From: Streptomyces sp. ISL-12
GTDB taxonomy: Bacteria; Actinomycetota; Actinomycetes; Streptomycetales; Streptomycetaceae
DNA: 53,955 bases
NCBI RefSeq assembly: GCF_018614415.1
Contig: NZ_JAGGOO010000057.1
Coordinates: 1-53,955, forward strand
Direction: 5' to 3'
In this document: piece after piece, positions 26,338 to 34,933 of the stretch
Layout of the letters: each line of letters begins with the position of its first letter
Position numbering within the stretch: position 1 is the stretch's first letter
The notes under the pieces: model-generated
The model's input: only the letters and a program-made list of their open reading frames with translations
Told to the model about the DNA's origin: nothing
Databases searched by the model: none
Program-made: the position numbers and the translations under genes

Positions 26338-26389
26338 CCGTCCGTTGCTGCCGTTCGTTGTTGCCGTTCGTTACTGCCATTCGTTACTG
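26338..26389. repeat. four tandem 13-bp repeats upstream of ggt
   Basis: Units at 26338, 26351, 26364 and 26377, each 13 bp and close to ccgttcgttactg. They end 21 bp before the ggt start codon (GTG first base 26317). They could be an operator array or a slippage-prone spacer in the promoter/5' UTR. The 5' end of the divergent truncated gene begins 74 bp to the right. Confidence 0.8.
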
Positions 26390-26462
26390 CCGACTGATCG
26401 CCATGCCCCCGTCAGGGGCCAGTCGAACACCTCTCCACCTCCGACCGCTAGCATGCGCGCTC

Positions 26463-26858
26463 ATGGATGACGACGTCCGCACCATCGTCCTGGGCGTGAT
26501 CGCGGCGGGCATCAGCGCCACGCTGGGCTGGGCCGCCCGCACCTACCTGTGGCGGCGCGGCCTCCGCCGCAAGCGGGCGTTCTTCGGACTGCCGGAGAAT
26601 GCCGAGTCCCTGCTCGTCGTCAACCGGGACCCGGCGACCGCGGAGCCGGCCGTCCACCGCGTCGACGTGTTCGCGCTGCTGGAGCTGTCGGCACTGATCA
26701 AGGACTGCGGCGCCCATGTCCAGGTGGTCACCCAGGACGTGGCCCACCAGGGGTTCGGTGAGCGCACCGAGTTCTGCGTCGGCGGCCCCGCCTCGAGCCG
26801 TCTCGTTCCTCGACTCCCACTCTGGACTCAATGGCCAGCGGTGCGAAGGTCACCTTGA
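26463..26858 (+). pseudogene. membrane-anchored hypothetical protein, 3' end replaced by an integrated element
   Basis: ATG at 26463 starts a protein with one N-terminal membrane segment (VRTIVLGVIAAGISATLGWA), a basic stop-transfer stretch (RRGLRRKRAFFG) and a soluble domain (LLVVNRDPATAEPAVHRVDV, LELSALIKDCGAHVQVVTQD, GERTEFCVGGPAS). After about residue 110 (near 26,790) the frame continues as SRLVPRLPLWTQ for some 20 residues and stops. That tail is antisense to the serine integrase 3' end. The abrupt change fits an integration breakpoint inside the gene. The missing C-terminal part is not seen elsewhere in the window. Confidence 0.65.
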
Positions 26859-28746
26859 TCTCTACTGGGTCCGGTTGCCAAGCCGGGACCGACTCCACGT
26901 CGGCCAACAGCTCCATGGCCTCGGCCCAGACGCCCCCGCTCAGCCATCGGTTCGCCTGCGTCTGCAGCGTCTTCCAGTCCACGCCGAACTTCGGCGCCAG
27001 CTCCTTGTAGCGGGCACCCGAGACGGCCTTCTCCAGAAGCGCTTCAACCATCACCCGACGGTCAATGGTGCTACGGGAACCGCCCATGAGTGGTGCGATC
27101 CGCTCCCAGGCATCGTCCGTGAGGACTGGGACGCCGCGGCCGGCGGCCACGAACCACTCCCGCATCGCGCAGGCCACGCCCTTGCGCCTAGGAGCGCAGC
27201 GGAGAACTTCCGCTCGCGTCTTCATCATGCGCAGCAGTTCGGCCTTTTCGGCAGGCTCGGCGTCCTGCAGGTTGCGCCCAGCGACTTCGGCCAGGCGCTC
27301 CAGGTTCTGGAGCCAGCGGCCTGCTTCTGCGGCCTCCCTCTGCCACGCTTCTGCCTCACGGCGTAGCTTCTCCAGCCCGGCGAGTTCGTCTTCGTGGGGC
27401 TTGGCGGCTCGTTCCGCGGCCTCCTCGGCCTCCTCGCGACTCTGGCCTCGGCGCAGGGCGCGCTTGGCGGCGGTAGCTGCGGTGATGTCGATGAGGTCTT
27501 CAGTTTCGGCGATCCGCTGATCCAGTTCGGAGATGTGCTTGGTGTAGTCCATGCGCTTGTGGCTGGTGGCGTTCAGCCAGTCCTGGGCCATAGCCTTCAT
27601 GCGGTCGGCGTCGCCGAGCGTCGCCATAACGTCCTTCCATACCTGCTTCTCGATGCTGGTGGCTTCGAGGTAGGGGCAGGTGCAGCGGTCGCCCGCTCCG
27701 GCGTACGACTCGTGTCGTCCCTTGCATCGATAGATAACCTCTGTGGGCCGGTGCTGGTGGCCTTCGTAGGTCTTGCCGCAGGGGCTGGTCATGAGGCCGG
27801 TCATGAGGTAGATGCGGGACCGAGTCTTGGTCGACGGCCGACGGCTCGCCATGGCGGACTTCAGCTCTTGGACCTCCTCGTTCGTGAAGATCGACGGGAG
27901 GTTGATCACGACGGTTTCCCCATAGATCGGGTTGCCGTCCTGGTCTCGCTGAGCACCGCGGCCTCGCCATGTGACACGGCTTTCCAAGGCCGCATCCCCC
28001 AGGAGGCGACAGCGGATGTTCTTGGCGGTCCAGCCGTTTCCAGATCGGGTCAGGCGCTTCTCGCTGTTGAGGATGAGCGCTGTCTCCTCCCAGCTGCGCT
28101 TCTCCAGGAACACTTCCCGCGCTCGGCGCAGGGTCGCCGCCTCCTCCTTGTGGACGGCATAGCGCGAGGCGCCTTTCTTGCCACGCTCGGCGACGTCCCA
28201 GCCGAAGGGGACCATGCCGCCCGGGTACAAGCCGTCCTCGGCCTTTTCCTGGATGCCACCCTGGGTGCGTTCGCGGATCAGTTCGCGCTCTTCCTCGGCA
28301 TAGTCGGCATCTTTGCGCATTTGGCTGCGGCCGGCCGATGTCGAGTTGTCGTAGTCCTTCTTGACCACGGCGACGTATACACCGAGGTCTTCGAGGTCCC
28401 AGACCCACTTCCAGAAGGCGCGGCCGGTGCGGCCGATGCCGCGGCCCTCGTTGACCACGACCATGTCGAAGGGGCGCGGGGTCTTGCGTGCATCCTTCAT
28501 GAGGCGCCGCAGGTCCGGCCTGTCGTCGGCCTCCAGGCTGCCGCTGAAGCCCTCGTCGGCGTACGTGCCGACGTGCTTCCAGCCCTTCTTCTGGATGTAG
28601 CGGACGGTCTTCTTTCCGGTGTAGGCGATGCCGTATCCGTCGGCCTGTTCCTCGGTGGACACTCGGAGGTAGTCCACGGCCCGGAGTGTGGCCGTACCGG
28701 TGGTTCGCAGTGCGGCGTCAACTGCACGTATGAGAGTCTTGCTCAT
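26728..28746 (-). CDS. large serine recombinase / integrase
   Basis: A 672-residue site-specific recombinase. The N-terminal resolvase domain (about 20-165) has the catalytic Ser in DYLRVSTEEQADGYG and the expected Arg-rich active-site parts (NEGRGIGRTGRAFWKW, EERELIRERTQGGI). A recombinase domain follows (GWDVAERGKKGASRYAVHKE, RLTRSGNGWTAKNIRCRLLG). A zinc-ribbon segment (TSPCGKTYEGHQHRPTE, YRCKGRHE, RCTCPYL) shows only one Cys in its first knuckle. A coiled coil spans about 420-520. ATG at 28746 follows AAGGGA. The last ~35 residues are Arg-rich and antisense to the host gene, so the C-terminus was probably altered by integration. Confidence 0.93.
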   Translation of the reverse strand: MSKTLIRAVDAALRTTGTATLRAVDYLRVSTEEQADGYGIAYTGKKTVRYIQKKGWKHVGTYADEGFSGSLEADDRPDLRRLMKDARKTPRPFDMVVVNEGRGIGRTGRAFWKWVWDLEDLGVYVAVVKKDYDNSTSAGRSQMRKDADYAEEERELIRERTQGGIQEKAEDGLYPGGMVPFGWDVAERGKKGASRYAVHKEEAATLRRAREVFLEKRSWEETALILNSEKRLTRSGNGWTAKNIRCRLLGDAALESRVTWRGRGAQRDQDGNPIYGETVVINLPSIFTNEEVQELKSAMASRRPSTKTRSRIYLMTGLMTSPCGKTYEGHQHRPTEVIYRCKGRHESYAGAGDRCTCPYLEATSIEKQVWKDVMATLGDADRMKAMAQDWLNATSHKRMDYTKHISELDQRIAETEDLIDITAATAAKRALRRGQSREEAEEAAERAAKPHEDELAGLEKLRREAEAWQREAAEAGRWLQNLERLAEVAGRNLQDAEPAEKAELLRMMKTRAEVLRCAPRRKGVACAMREWFVAAGRGVPVLTDDAWERIAPLMGGSRSTIDRRVMVEALLEKAVSGARYKELAPKFGVDWKTLQTQANRWLSGGVWAEAMELLADVESVPAWQPDPVEIKVTFAPLAIESRVGVEERDGSRRGRRRRTRCAHRTPGGPRPG
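26760..26815. other. putative attL junction
   Basis: Serine integrases usually sit next to one attachment site. Here the integrase frame and the broken host gene overlap on opposite strands between about 26,728 and 26,858. The host frame stays plausible through GGCGGCCCCGCC (26781-26792) and is lost right after it, so the crossover probably lies at or just after that block. The core dinucleotide cannot be fixed without the partner site. Confidence 0.5.
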
Positions 28747-28818
28747 GTCAGTCCCTTCGCGACTGGCCAGACCCCGGGGCATTTGCGGTGCCGCCGGGGT
28801 CACTCATGGGCGTGGATC

Positions 28819-28998
28819 TTATGCTGCGGGGGTGTCGGTGCGAGGCCGGAAGAGGATTTCTAGGATGCGCCGGTATGCCACCGGGTCCGGTTCCTCGTCC
28901 CTGAAGCTGATGTCGACTTGAGGCGCTGGGTCATCTTTGAAGTGTTCACATAGCCAGTTACCTGCCGCGACAGCCAGTATAGGGCCCCCATTCTGCAC
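28819..28998 (-). CDS. small hypothetical protein upstream of the integrase
   Basis: A 59-residue protein from GTG at 28998, with GGAGG six nt upstream (an ATG at 29004 abuts the ribosome site and is less likely). Sequence: QNGGPILAVAAGNWLCEHF, then an acidic stretch DDPAPQVDISFRDEEPDPV and RRILEILFRP. It lies 72 bp before the integrase on the same strand. Position and size would suit an excision or directionality factor, but no such family is recognisable. Confidence 0.6.
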   Translation of the reverse strand: MQNGGPILAVAAGNWLCEHFKDDPAPQVDISFRDEEPDPVAYRRILEILFRPRTDTPAA

Positions 28999-30161
28999 AG
29001 GCATCCTCCTTCACAAATCCTTAGCATTTACCGACTCGAACACTCTGCCTTGGTGACGCAATACGCGCCTGGGCATCTATTTCGCCGTAACTAAGCGTTG
29101 GGATTTCCTCAGCAGCGACAACAGCGTTTGCGAGGGTTGCGCCTCGGCCACGCCAGGCCGCTCTCGTTCCCGCTTCCGGCGTATAGTGCCGTTCATTGAT
29201 CCTGCTCCTCCCCACCGCCAGACACAGCGAGCAGGACCGCCACCAATGGTCACCATGATCGCCGGTTTGGCCAACCGGTGACCGTGGTCTATGTTGTGCG
29301 CCGCGTCATGAACCCGACAGGCTCTGCAAGCTCGCCACCGGCTAATGGCAGTCGCTAGAAAGCGCCAGGCTGGCCTTGGCGAGTTAAGTACCTTTTCGAG
29401 CGATAAGGGTACCCAGATTGGCCTCTCGGTCACTTCGCGCCCGTGCCTCTCAGGGGACAAAGCCCTGCATCCCGGTAGCCACCGGCCCGACGGGCGGGCA
29501 AGTGGTGTCCGCCATGTGCGATGCGCGGCCCCTGTCCGCTGTTGCTGTGGTGTGGGCACCGGACGAACGGCTGACGCAAAGCGGGCCGGGAAGGGTGACC
29601 CGCATCAGAAAACCCCCACGTCCTCTTCTGCCAATCTCGGAGAAGGACGACCGAAAAATACAACGCGGTCGACCCAATCGTGCCCTTCGGGAAGTGGGTC
29701 GCGCTATCGAGAGAGATTGGCGGGCACACCGGGCAGGTGGTGGAGGCAGACAACGACTGGCTGCTCGGACAGAGGTGGTCCAGGCCATGGCCCGGAGTCG
29801 CTCGGGTCGTCTTCAACGCCCGCAGCGGCGACTGCGGCCGGTCTGCGGCACCGGCCTCGGGCGGGGCTCTTGGAGCAGACCCTGCGCTGGGAGCGGGAGC
29901 AGGGCACCTGGACCGGCTCCGCCGTGCGGGCCTGAGCAGCTGGCGTGAGCGCGGGTTGCTGAAAAGGTGGGGTAAAGCGATGCGAAGGTAGGCGCGCAAC
30001 CGAACACGACGAATACCTGACGCCACATCCTCTTCAGGCATGGCCCTTAGAACGGCAGTCGGCGAAGATACCCAGCGCCGGAGCGACCGAATGAAGCACA
30101 TAGTGGCCGACCGAAGGACTCGGTCGGCCCAGCACACCTCACTAAGATCCTATTACCAGCT
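28999..30161. other. 1.16-kb stretch without a convincing gene
   Basis: Several frames of 60-235 codons exist on both strands (for example 29345-29935 plus and 29430-30137 minus), but they overlap one another, are rich in Arg/Ser/Pro/Cys, lack ribosome sites and show no domain. GC is lower and uneven. One plus-strand stretch near 29,640-29,800 (EKYNAVDPIVPFGKWVALSR and following) reads more like real protein and may be a gene fragment. The region looks like decayed DNA or a border of an older insertion. Confidence 0.5.
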
Positions 30162-30644
30162 CTACGGGCGCTTCGAGGCATCACACCAGTAGGTGGCGAG
30201 CATCTCGCCCGGCCAGACCGGCTGACGGACGGCTCCTTGGGGCCCCATCTGCTCGAAGTACGGGGCCAAGTCCACGACCGGCGTCCCGTCGACTGCGTCG
30301 AGATCCGTCACCAGGAGGTCGCGACCTTTCACGCTGAGCAACTTCGGGTAGCTAATGGCCAGTTGGTTGGGGCGCCGGTGATTCCGGTGGACGAAGGTTC
30401 CGGTCGCCGGCCAGTGCGGATTGCCTCGGGGGCTCCGAGCATGGAGTTGGACATCCTCAGGTTGTGCCAGGTGAAAGCGCCACGTCACCGTCAAATGGGA
30501 GAACTCCTCGATGCCCTGCAGCGTTTCGAGAGGGTACGCGTCGTTGATCCGGATGACCGATTCGACTCCGCCCTGGTAGTCGTCCTGGACGCGGGTGTGG
30601 CCCCCGACCACCGTTGCGATCGACTCGACCTCGTACGTCGCCAT
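30162..30644 (-). CDS. TrmO/TsaA-like (YaeB fold) protein
   Basis: A 160-residue protein. HWPATGTFVHRNHRRPNQLA, then ISYPKLLSVKGRDLLVTDLD and DGTPVVDLAPYFE, reproduce the core of the TrmO family, SAM-dependent N6-methyltransferases acting on t6A37 of tRNA-Thr. The N-terminal third (YEVESIATVVGGHTRVQDDY, SVIRINDAYPLETLQGIEEF) is longer than the simplest members. ATG at 30644 follows GAGAGGAAC. It lies 71 bp downstream of the NsdA-like regulator on the same strand. It may be an accessory paralogue. Confidence 0.75.
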   Translation of the reverse strand: MATYEVESIATVVGGHTRVQDDYQGGVESVIRINDAYPLETLQGIEEFSHLTVTWRFHLAQPEDVQLHARSPRGNPHWPATGTFVHRNHRRPNQLAISYPKLLSVKGRDLLVTDLDAVDGTPVVDLAPYFEQMGPQGAVRQPVWPGEMLATYWCDASKRP

Positions 30645-30715
30645 CGGGGTTCGTTCCTCTCGCTCAAGTTGCCTGTCCGGTAGCCGTCGCGCGAAGCGAC
30701 GAGCTTGCTCCACGG

Positions 30716-32104
30716 TCACCCTATGGCCCGCAGCATTTCCTTCGCCCGGCGGTCCAGTTCGGCAACACGGCGGCCCCCTCGTCCCCGAACGGGCGAGAGG
30801 TCGCTCTGCATGCGGACGATGACGTCGCGGGCTCGGCCGGAGTGGACGCCGGCCATGGCCTCGAGTGCTTGCACCCAGGTGTCGCACGCCTCATCAAGGC
30901 GTCCTTGCTGGACCTGAACGGCGCCAAGATAGCCGAGGGTCACGCTGTGGGTGCGGGCGTACTGCTGTCGGCGACGGGTGGCGACGCTGTGCCGGAAATG
31001 GGCCTCCGCGTCGGGATGGCTACCCAGGTCTCGCAAGGCGCAGGCGGTCTCGTGGGCGAGGGATGCTTCCTGGAAGAAGCCGACGCGGCTGGGAGCGTCC
31101 TCCTTGTCGGCGCGTTCGAGATCCCGTTCCGCGCGGCTGATGGCCGTGAGGGTCCCGGGTCGGTCGCCATCGGCGGCCAGGGCACGGGCGTGGACGATCG
31201 AGAGCAGGGCCTTCTCCCGCGAGCTGGCCTGGCCATAGTGCGTCCGGGACATGGACGCGCCGGCCAGGTCGAGCGCCCTGCGTGGATGCCCCAGGTCGAC
31301 CGCCTGGTGGGCGAGAGCCCGCAGGATGTGACCGCCCAGCGGTCCGTCTGCGGCTTCGGCCGCGATGCGTGCGGCGAGGGTGAGGTAACGCTGTGCGGTG
31401 CGGTGCTCGGAGGCGTCGAACGCCATCCAGCCCGCGAGGTAGGCCATCTCCGCCACAGCCGAGTACGTGTCCCGGCGGAGCCGTTCCGTTCGGAACCTGC
31501 TGCCCAGCAGCGGCACCGCCTCGTCGCGAAGGTGGCCGGCCAGGGCCGAGCGCCCGGAGGCTCCTCCGCGCTGCTGGTCCCGCGCGGAGTAGAAGGCTGT
31601 CAGGTTGCGGACGTCATCAATATCGGCCTGTGTCACCAGCCGGGACGAGACTGCCGTGCGCGATGCGGCTGTGGCCGGGGCGGCTGCCCACCACGGAGCC
31701 GCGGGCAGGGCGAGTCCGGCGGCCGAGTAGGCGGTGGTTGCCAGCAGTTTGCGTCGGTGCATGTCCAGATCGTCGCTTCCCAGCTCGGCCAGCACGGTCA
31801 GAGGGTCGACGCTCCAGTCAGAACTACTGTCGGTCGAGCCTGTCGACCCGTCCTCCAGCCCGAGATCGGCGAGGGTGAGGCGGCGGCCGAGCCTGCGGGA
31901 TAGCGTCTCACGCAGGATATGAGGCGCTCGTCCGCTGGGTTTCGTGCCCTGGATCCACATGGCGATGTGCGAGCGGGAGATGGCCTCCAGTTCGCGTGCG
32001 CCACTCTCCGCGGCAACACGTGCGACTGCGGCGGCTGCTTGGGGCTGGGACCAGCCCGCTTCGCGCAGAAGTGCGGCAAGGGCGACGTTTCGCTCACGGG
32101 CCAT
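30716..32104 (-). CDS. NsdA-like HTH/TPR regulator
   Basis: A 462-residue protein. The N-terminus (ALAALLREAGWSQPQAAAAV, ISRSHIAMWIQGTKPSGRAP, LRETLSRRLGRRLTLADLGL) is a HTH-like domain seen in Streptomyces regulators such as NsdA. A low-complexity link and a short hydrophobic stretch near 135-160 follow (MHRRKLLATTAYSAAGLALP). The rest is tetratricopeptide-like helices (LALAHQAVDLGHPRRALDLA style repeats, THSVTLGYLGAVQVQQGRLD). NsdA represses development and antibiotic production in S. coelicolor; for this copy the target is unknown. Start ATG at 32104; longer upstream frames lack family similarity. Confidence 0.75.
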   Translation of the reverse strand: MARERNVALAALLREAGWSQPQAAAAVARVAAESGARELEAISRSHIAMWIQGTKPSGRAPHILRETLSRRLGRRLTLADLGLEDGSTGSTDSSSDWSVDPLTVLAELGSDDLDMHRRKLLATTAYSAAGLALPAAPWWAAAPATAASRTAVSSRLVTQADIDDVRNLTAFYSARDQQRGGASGRSALAGHLRDEAVPLLGSRFRTERLRRDTYSAVAEMAYLAGWMAFDASEHRTAQRYLTLAARIAAEAADGPLGGHILRALAHQAVDLGHPRRALDLAGASMSRTHYGQASSREKALLSIVHARALAADGDRPGTLTAISRAERDLERADKEDAPSRVGFFQEASLAHETACALRDLGSHPDAEAHFRHSVATRRRQQYARTHSVTLGYLGAVQVQQGRLDEACDTWVQALEAMAGVHSGRARDVIVRMQSDLSPVRGRGGRRVAELDRRAKEMLRAIG

Positions 32105-32293
32105 GGACTGCCCCCTGGTTTCGAAATGATCTTTGACGCCTTTGACGGCCTTGCTGACCTCCCAGGCATACCGCCAGGCGGGGATTCGCGGTTCGCTCAA
32201 CGTAGCGGGCGGATCACTCACCTTGCACGTCAACCGACTGCGTTGCACGGCGTTGCCCGCTTGATTTTGCTTGATCGATACAGGAGTTGTGTC

Positions 32294-32788
32294 ATGCGTC
32301 TCTCGCTGGCCCCTGACCGGACGTCCCACCAACGCGGCGAGCAGGACGGGACACACCACGCTATGGGTGGGCTGAGCCTGCGACGGGACCGGACGGCCTG
32401 CACGGCGGAGACGATGACGCTCGTGCTGGGCCAAGGCGCGCCGTTGCCCGATTCCGCCGCTGATGTAGAGGACCTCGTGCTGCGGCTGCGAGGGCACGTC
32501 AGCCAGCTCGCGACCCTGACGCCTTCCCAGGAGCCGGCCCTGCTCCGTGCGCAGTTGCTCTGTTCGGGCGGCCTCCCCGAGGGCTACATGCCCAGCCGGG
32601 TTCATCTGGTCAGGCTGGCCGAGGCAACCCAGGAACTGCTCGCTGCTGTGCGAACCTACGGCGCCGTCCCCGGTAAGCCGTCACGGCAACGGCGTTGGCG
32701 GAAGCCGCCGATCAACGTGCTGCGTGGCTCGGTCTTCGTTCTTGCCCTCGCCTGCTTGGTCCTGGCCGCGTCTGTGCCCCGGACGTGA
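32294..32788 (+). CDS. DUF6415-like hypothetical protein with C-terminal membrane segment
   Basis: A 164-residue protein, ATG at 32294 with AGGAG at 32282-32286. The middle (LPDSAADVEDLVLRLRGHVS and LVRLAEATQELLAAVRTYG) resembles the helical DUF6415 family of Streptomyces, often found near natural-product genes. The C-terminus (VLRGSVFVLALACLVLAASV) is one predicted membrane helix. It is divergent from the NsdA-like gene. Function unknown. Confidence 0.6.
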   Translation: MRLSLAPDRTSHQRGEQDGTHHAMGGLSLRRDRTACTAETMTLVLGQGAPLPDSAADVEDLVLRLRGHVSQLATLTPSQEPALLRAQLLCSGGLPEGYMPSRVHLVRLAEATQELLAAVRTYGAVPGKPSRQRRWRKPPINVLRGSVFVLALACLVLAASVPRT

Positions 32789-32992
32789 CTACGACCTGGG
32801 CACTTTCGATGGCGCTGACTCTCGACTCGCGCGGCCAGCCACCCAGCCCTTATGGGGCGGCTTTCGCGCCGAGGCTTGAGCAGGCGTCCCTCGGCTTTGG
32901 TAGCTGCCGAGCGTCCCCTCACAGCCGTTCCCAGCCGCTGCAGTGACCCAGAAACCATCCCCGGGTTCCGGGGACCTACGGAGATCCACACG

Positions 32993-34918
32993 ATGAAGCG
33001 CCTTCCGCGTATCGAGCAGTACGGCCTGATCGGCGACATGCAGACCAGCGCTCACGTCTGCGATGACGGTTCGATCGACTGGCTGTGCCTGCCTCGCTTC
33101 GACTCCCCCGCCGTCCTGGCCGGCCTGCTAGGCACGCAACAGCACGGCACTTGGCAGGTAGCGCCTGCCTCCGCTGTCCTTCCCCTTGGGTCTCAGTCCG
33201 TTGCCCAGCGGCGGTATCTGGGGCACTCGCTGATCCTGGAGTCGGTGTGGCACACAGCTGCGGGCGTCGTTCGGGTTATCGATTTCATGCCGCCGGGTGG
33301 CGAGGCGCCGCGCGTCCTCCGGATTGTCGAGGGTGTGGACGGCGTGGTGCCGATGGTCTCGTGCATGCGTCTGCGGCCGGGTTACGGCCGTGTCAGTCCG
33401 TGGATCTTCGAGACGAGCGGACGGATGGCTGCGGTGGCCGGCGAGGACGCTCTGTGGCTGGACACTTCCGTGGAGCAGGTGGAGAAGGACGGCGCGGTCG
33501 TCAGCTCGTTCACCGTGGCCGCCGGGCAGACTGTGGCGTTCGTACTGAGCTGGGCTCCGTCGCACGCAACCGCGCCGGAGGTCCCGGACCCGGACGTCGC
33601 CCTGTCTGAGACGCGTGAGTTCTGGCGGGACTGGGTGCGGCAGTGCGCCTACGGCGGATCGCGCCGTGAGGCCGTCGTGCGGTCGCTGGTCACGCTGAAG
33701 GCGCTGACGCACCGGGCGAGCGGCGGAATGGTCGCGGCCCCGACCACATCGCTGCCCGAGGAGATCGGCGGCGGACGGAACTGGGACTACCGCTACACCT
33801 GGTTGCGGGACGCCTCCTTGACCGTGGCGGCCCTGCTGGAGGCCGGTTTCCGGGAGGAGGCGCAGGCGTGGCGGCAGTGGCTGCTGCGGACCGTGGCCGG
33901 GGATCCGGAACGTCTGCAGATCATGTACGGGGTCACCGGAGAGCGTGATCTGCGGGAGCGGGAGCTGCCGTGGCTGCCCGGCTACGAGGCATCCACTCCG
34001 GTTCGGGTCGGAAACGGCGCCGTGGACCAGCTGCAGCTCGACGTGTACGGCGAAGTGATCGATGCGCTTTACCTCGCGCACCAGAGCGGCCTTCCCCGCT
34101 GTGCCGATACTGCCGTCCTGCACGGCAGACTCATCGAGCACCTGGCTCAGCGGTGGCAGGAGCCGGACGAGGGGATCTGGGAGATCCGCGGGCCCCGCCG
34201 CCACTTCGTCCATTCGAAGGTGATGGCCTGGGTGGCGGTCGACCGTACGGTCCGCCTGGCCGATGCCGGCGCCCTCACCGTCGACGTGGAGCGTCTCGTC
34301 GTCCTGCGGGAGACCATCCACCGCGAGGTGTGCGACAAGGGCTTTGATCCGGTACGCAACACCTTCACCCAGTCCTACGGGTCCCGGGAGCTGGACGCTG
34401 CCCTGCTGCTGATCCCGCGCGTCGGTTTCCTCCCGCCCGACGATCCGCGCGTCCTGGGCACGGTGGACGCGGTGCGCCGTGAACTGGCCAAGGCTGACGG
34501 GCTCGTGCGGCGGTATCAGACCGCCGGGGAGCAAACCGGGGTGGACGGTCTGGCCGGCGATGAGGGAGCGTTCGTCCTCTGTTCCTTCTGGCTCGTCGAT
34601 GCTCTTGCCCTGACCGGCCGTCTCGACGAGGCCCGGGCGCTGTTCGACCGGCTCCTGGACCTGCGCACTGGTCTCGGGCTTCTGGCCGAGGAGTACGACC
34701 CCCATCGGCAGCGCCAGCTCGGCAACTTCCCGCAGGCGTTCAGCCACGCGGGCCTGGTCCAGTCGGCCCAGCTCCTGCACCGGCTCTCGCCTCAGGTCTT
34801 CTCCGTCCCGGGTGAGGACTCGGCTCTCGTGGCCGCTTCCGGCCGGCCGTGGCCCGAGCAACGCGCGGGTAGCAGCCTGCCGGACGTCCAGCTCGTCCCG
34901 ACCTCATCCCGTTCCTGA
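32993..34918 (+). CDS. glycoside hydrolase family 15 (glucoamylase/trehalase-like)
   Basis: A 641-residue enzyme. The N-terminal part (RIEQYGLIGDMQTSAHVCDD, GSIDWLCLPRFDSPAVLAGL) is the beta-sandwich domain typical of bacterial GH15 proteins. The catalytic (alpha/alpha)6 barrel begins near residue 255: GGGRNWDYRYTWLRDASLTV, then QEPDEGIWEIRGPRRHFVHS with the likely general-acid Glu (about 395), and a late YGSRELDAALLLIPRVGFLP. Actinobacterial members include trehalases that split alpha,alpha-trehalose. No signal peptide, so cytoplasmic. ATG at 32993 with GGAG upstream. It ends 15 bp before the conservon. Confidence 0.9.
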   Translation: MKRLPRIEQYGLIGDMQTSAHVCDDGSIDWLCLPRFDSPAVLAGLLGTQQHGTWQVAPASAVLPLGSQSVAQRRYLGHSLILESVWHTAAGVVRVIDFMPPGGEAPRVLRIVEGVDGVVPMVSCMRLRPGYGRVSPWIFETSGRMAAVAGEDALWLDTSVEQVEKDGAVVSSFTVAAGQTVAFVLSWAPSHATAPEVPDPDVALSETREFWRDWVRQCAYGGSRREAVVRSLVTLKALTHRASGGMVAAPTTSLPEEIGGGRNWDYRYTWLRDASLTVAALLEAGFREEAQAWRQWLLRTVAGDPERLQIMYGVTGERDLRERELPWLPGYEASTPVRVGNGAVDQLQLDVYGEVIDALYLAHQSGLPRCADTAVLHGRLIEHLAQRWQEPDEGIWEIRGPRRHFVHSKVMAWVAVDRTVRLADAGALTVDVERLVVLRETIHREVCDKGFDPVRNTFTQSYGSRELDAALLLIPRVGFLPPDDPRVLGTVDAVRRELAKADGLVRRYQTAGEQTGVDGLAGDEGAFVLCSFWLVDALALTGRLDEARALFDRLLDLRTGLGLLAEEYDPHRQRQLGNFPQAFSHAGLVQSAQLLHRLSPQVFSVPGEDSALVAASGRPWPEQRAGSSLPDVQLVPTSSRS

Positions 34919-34933
34919 CTGTTGAGGATGATC

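Noticed and set aside
26338..26389. Replication iterons
   Set aside because: Four 13-bp repeats but no Rep gene nearby, and they lie outside the putative element next to ggt.
29430..30137. Reverse-strand 235-codon frame in the gene-poor patch
   Set aside because: Rich in Arg, Ser, Pro and Cys, overlaps equally long frames on the other strand, no ribosome site or domain.
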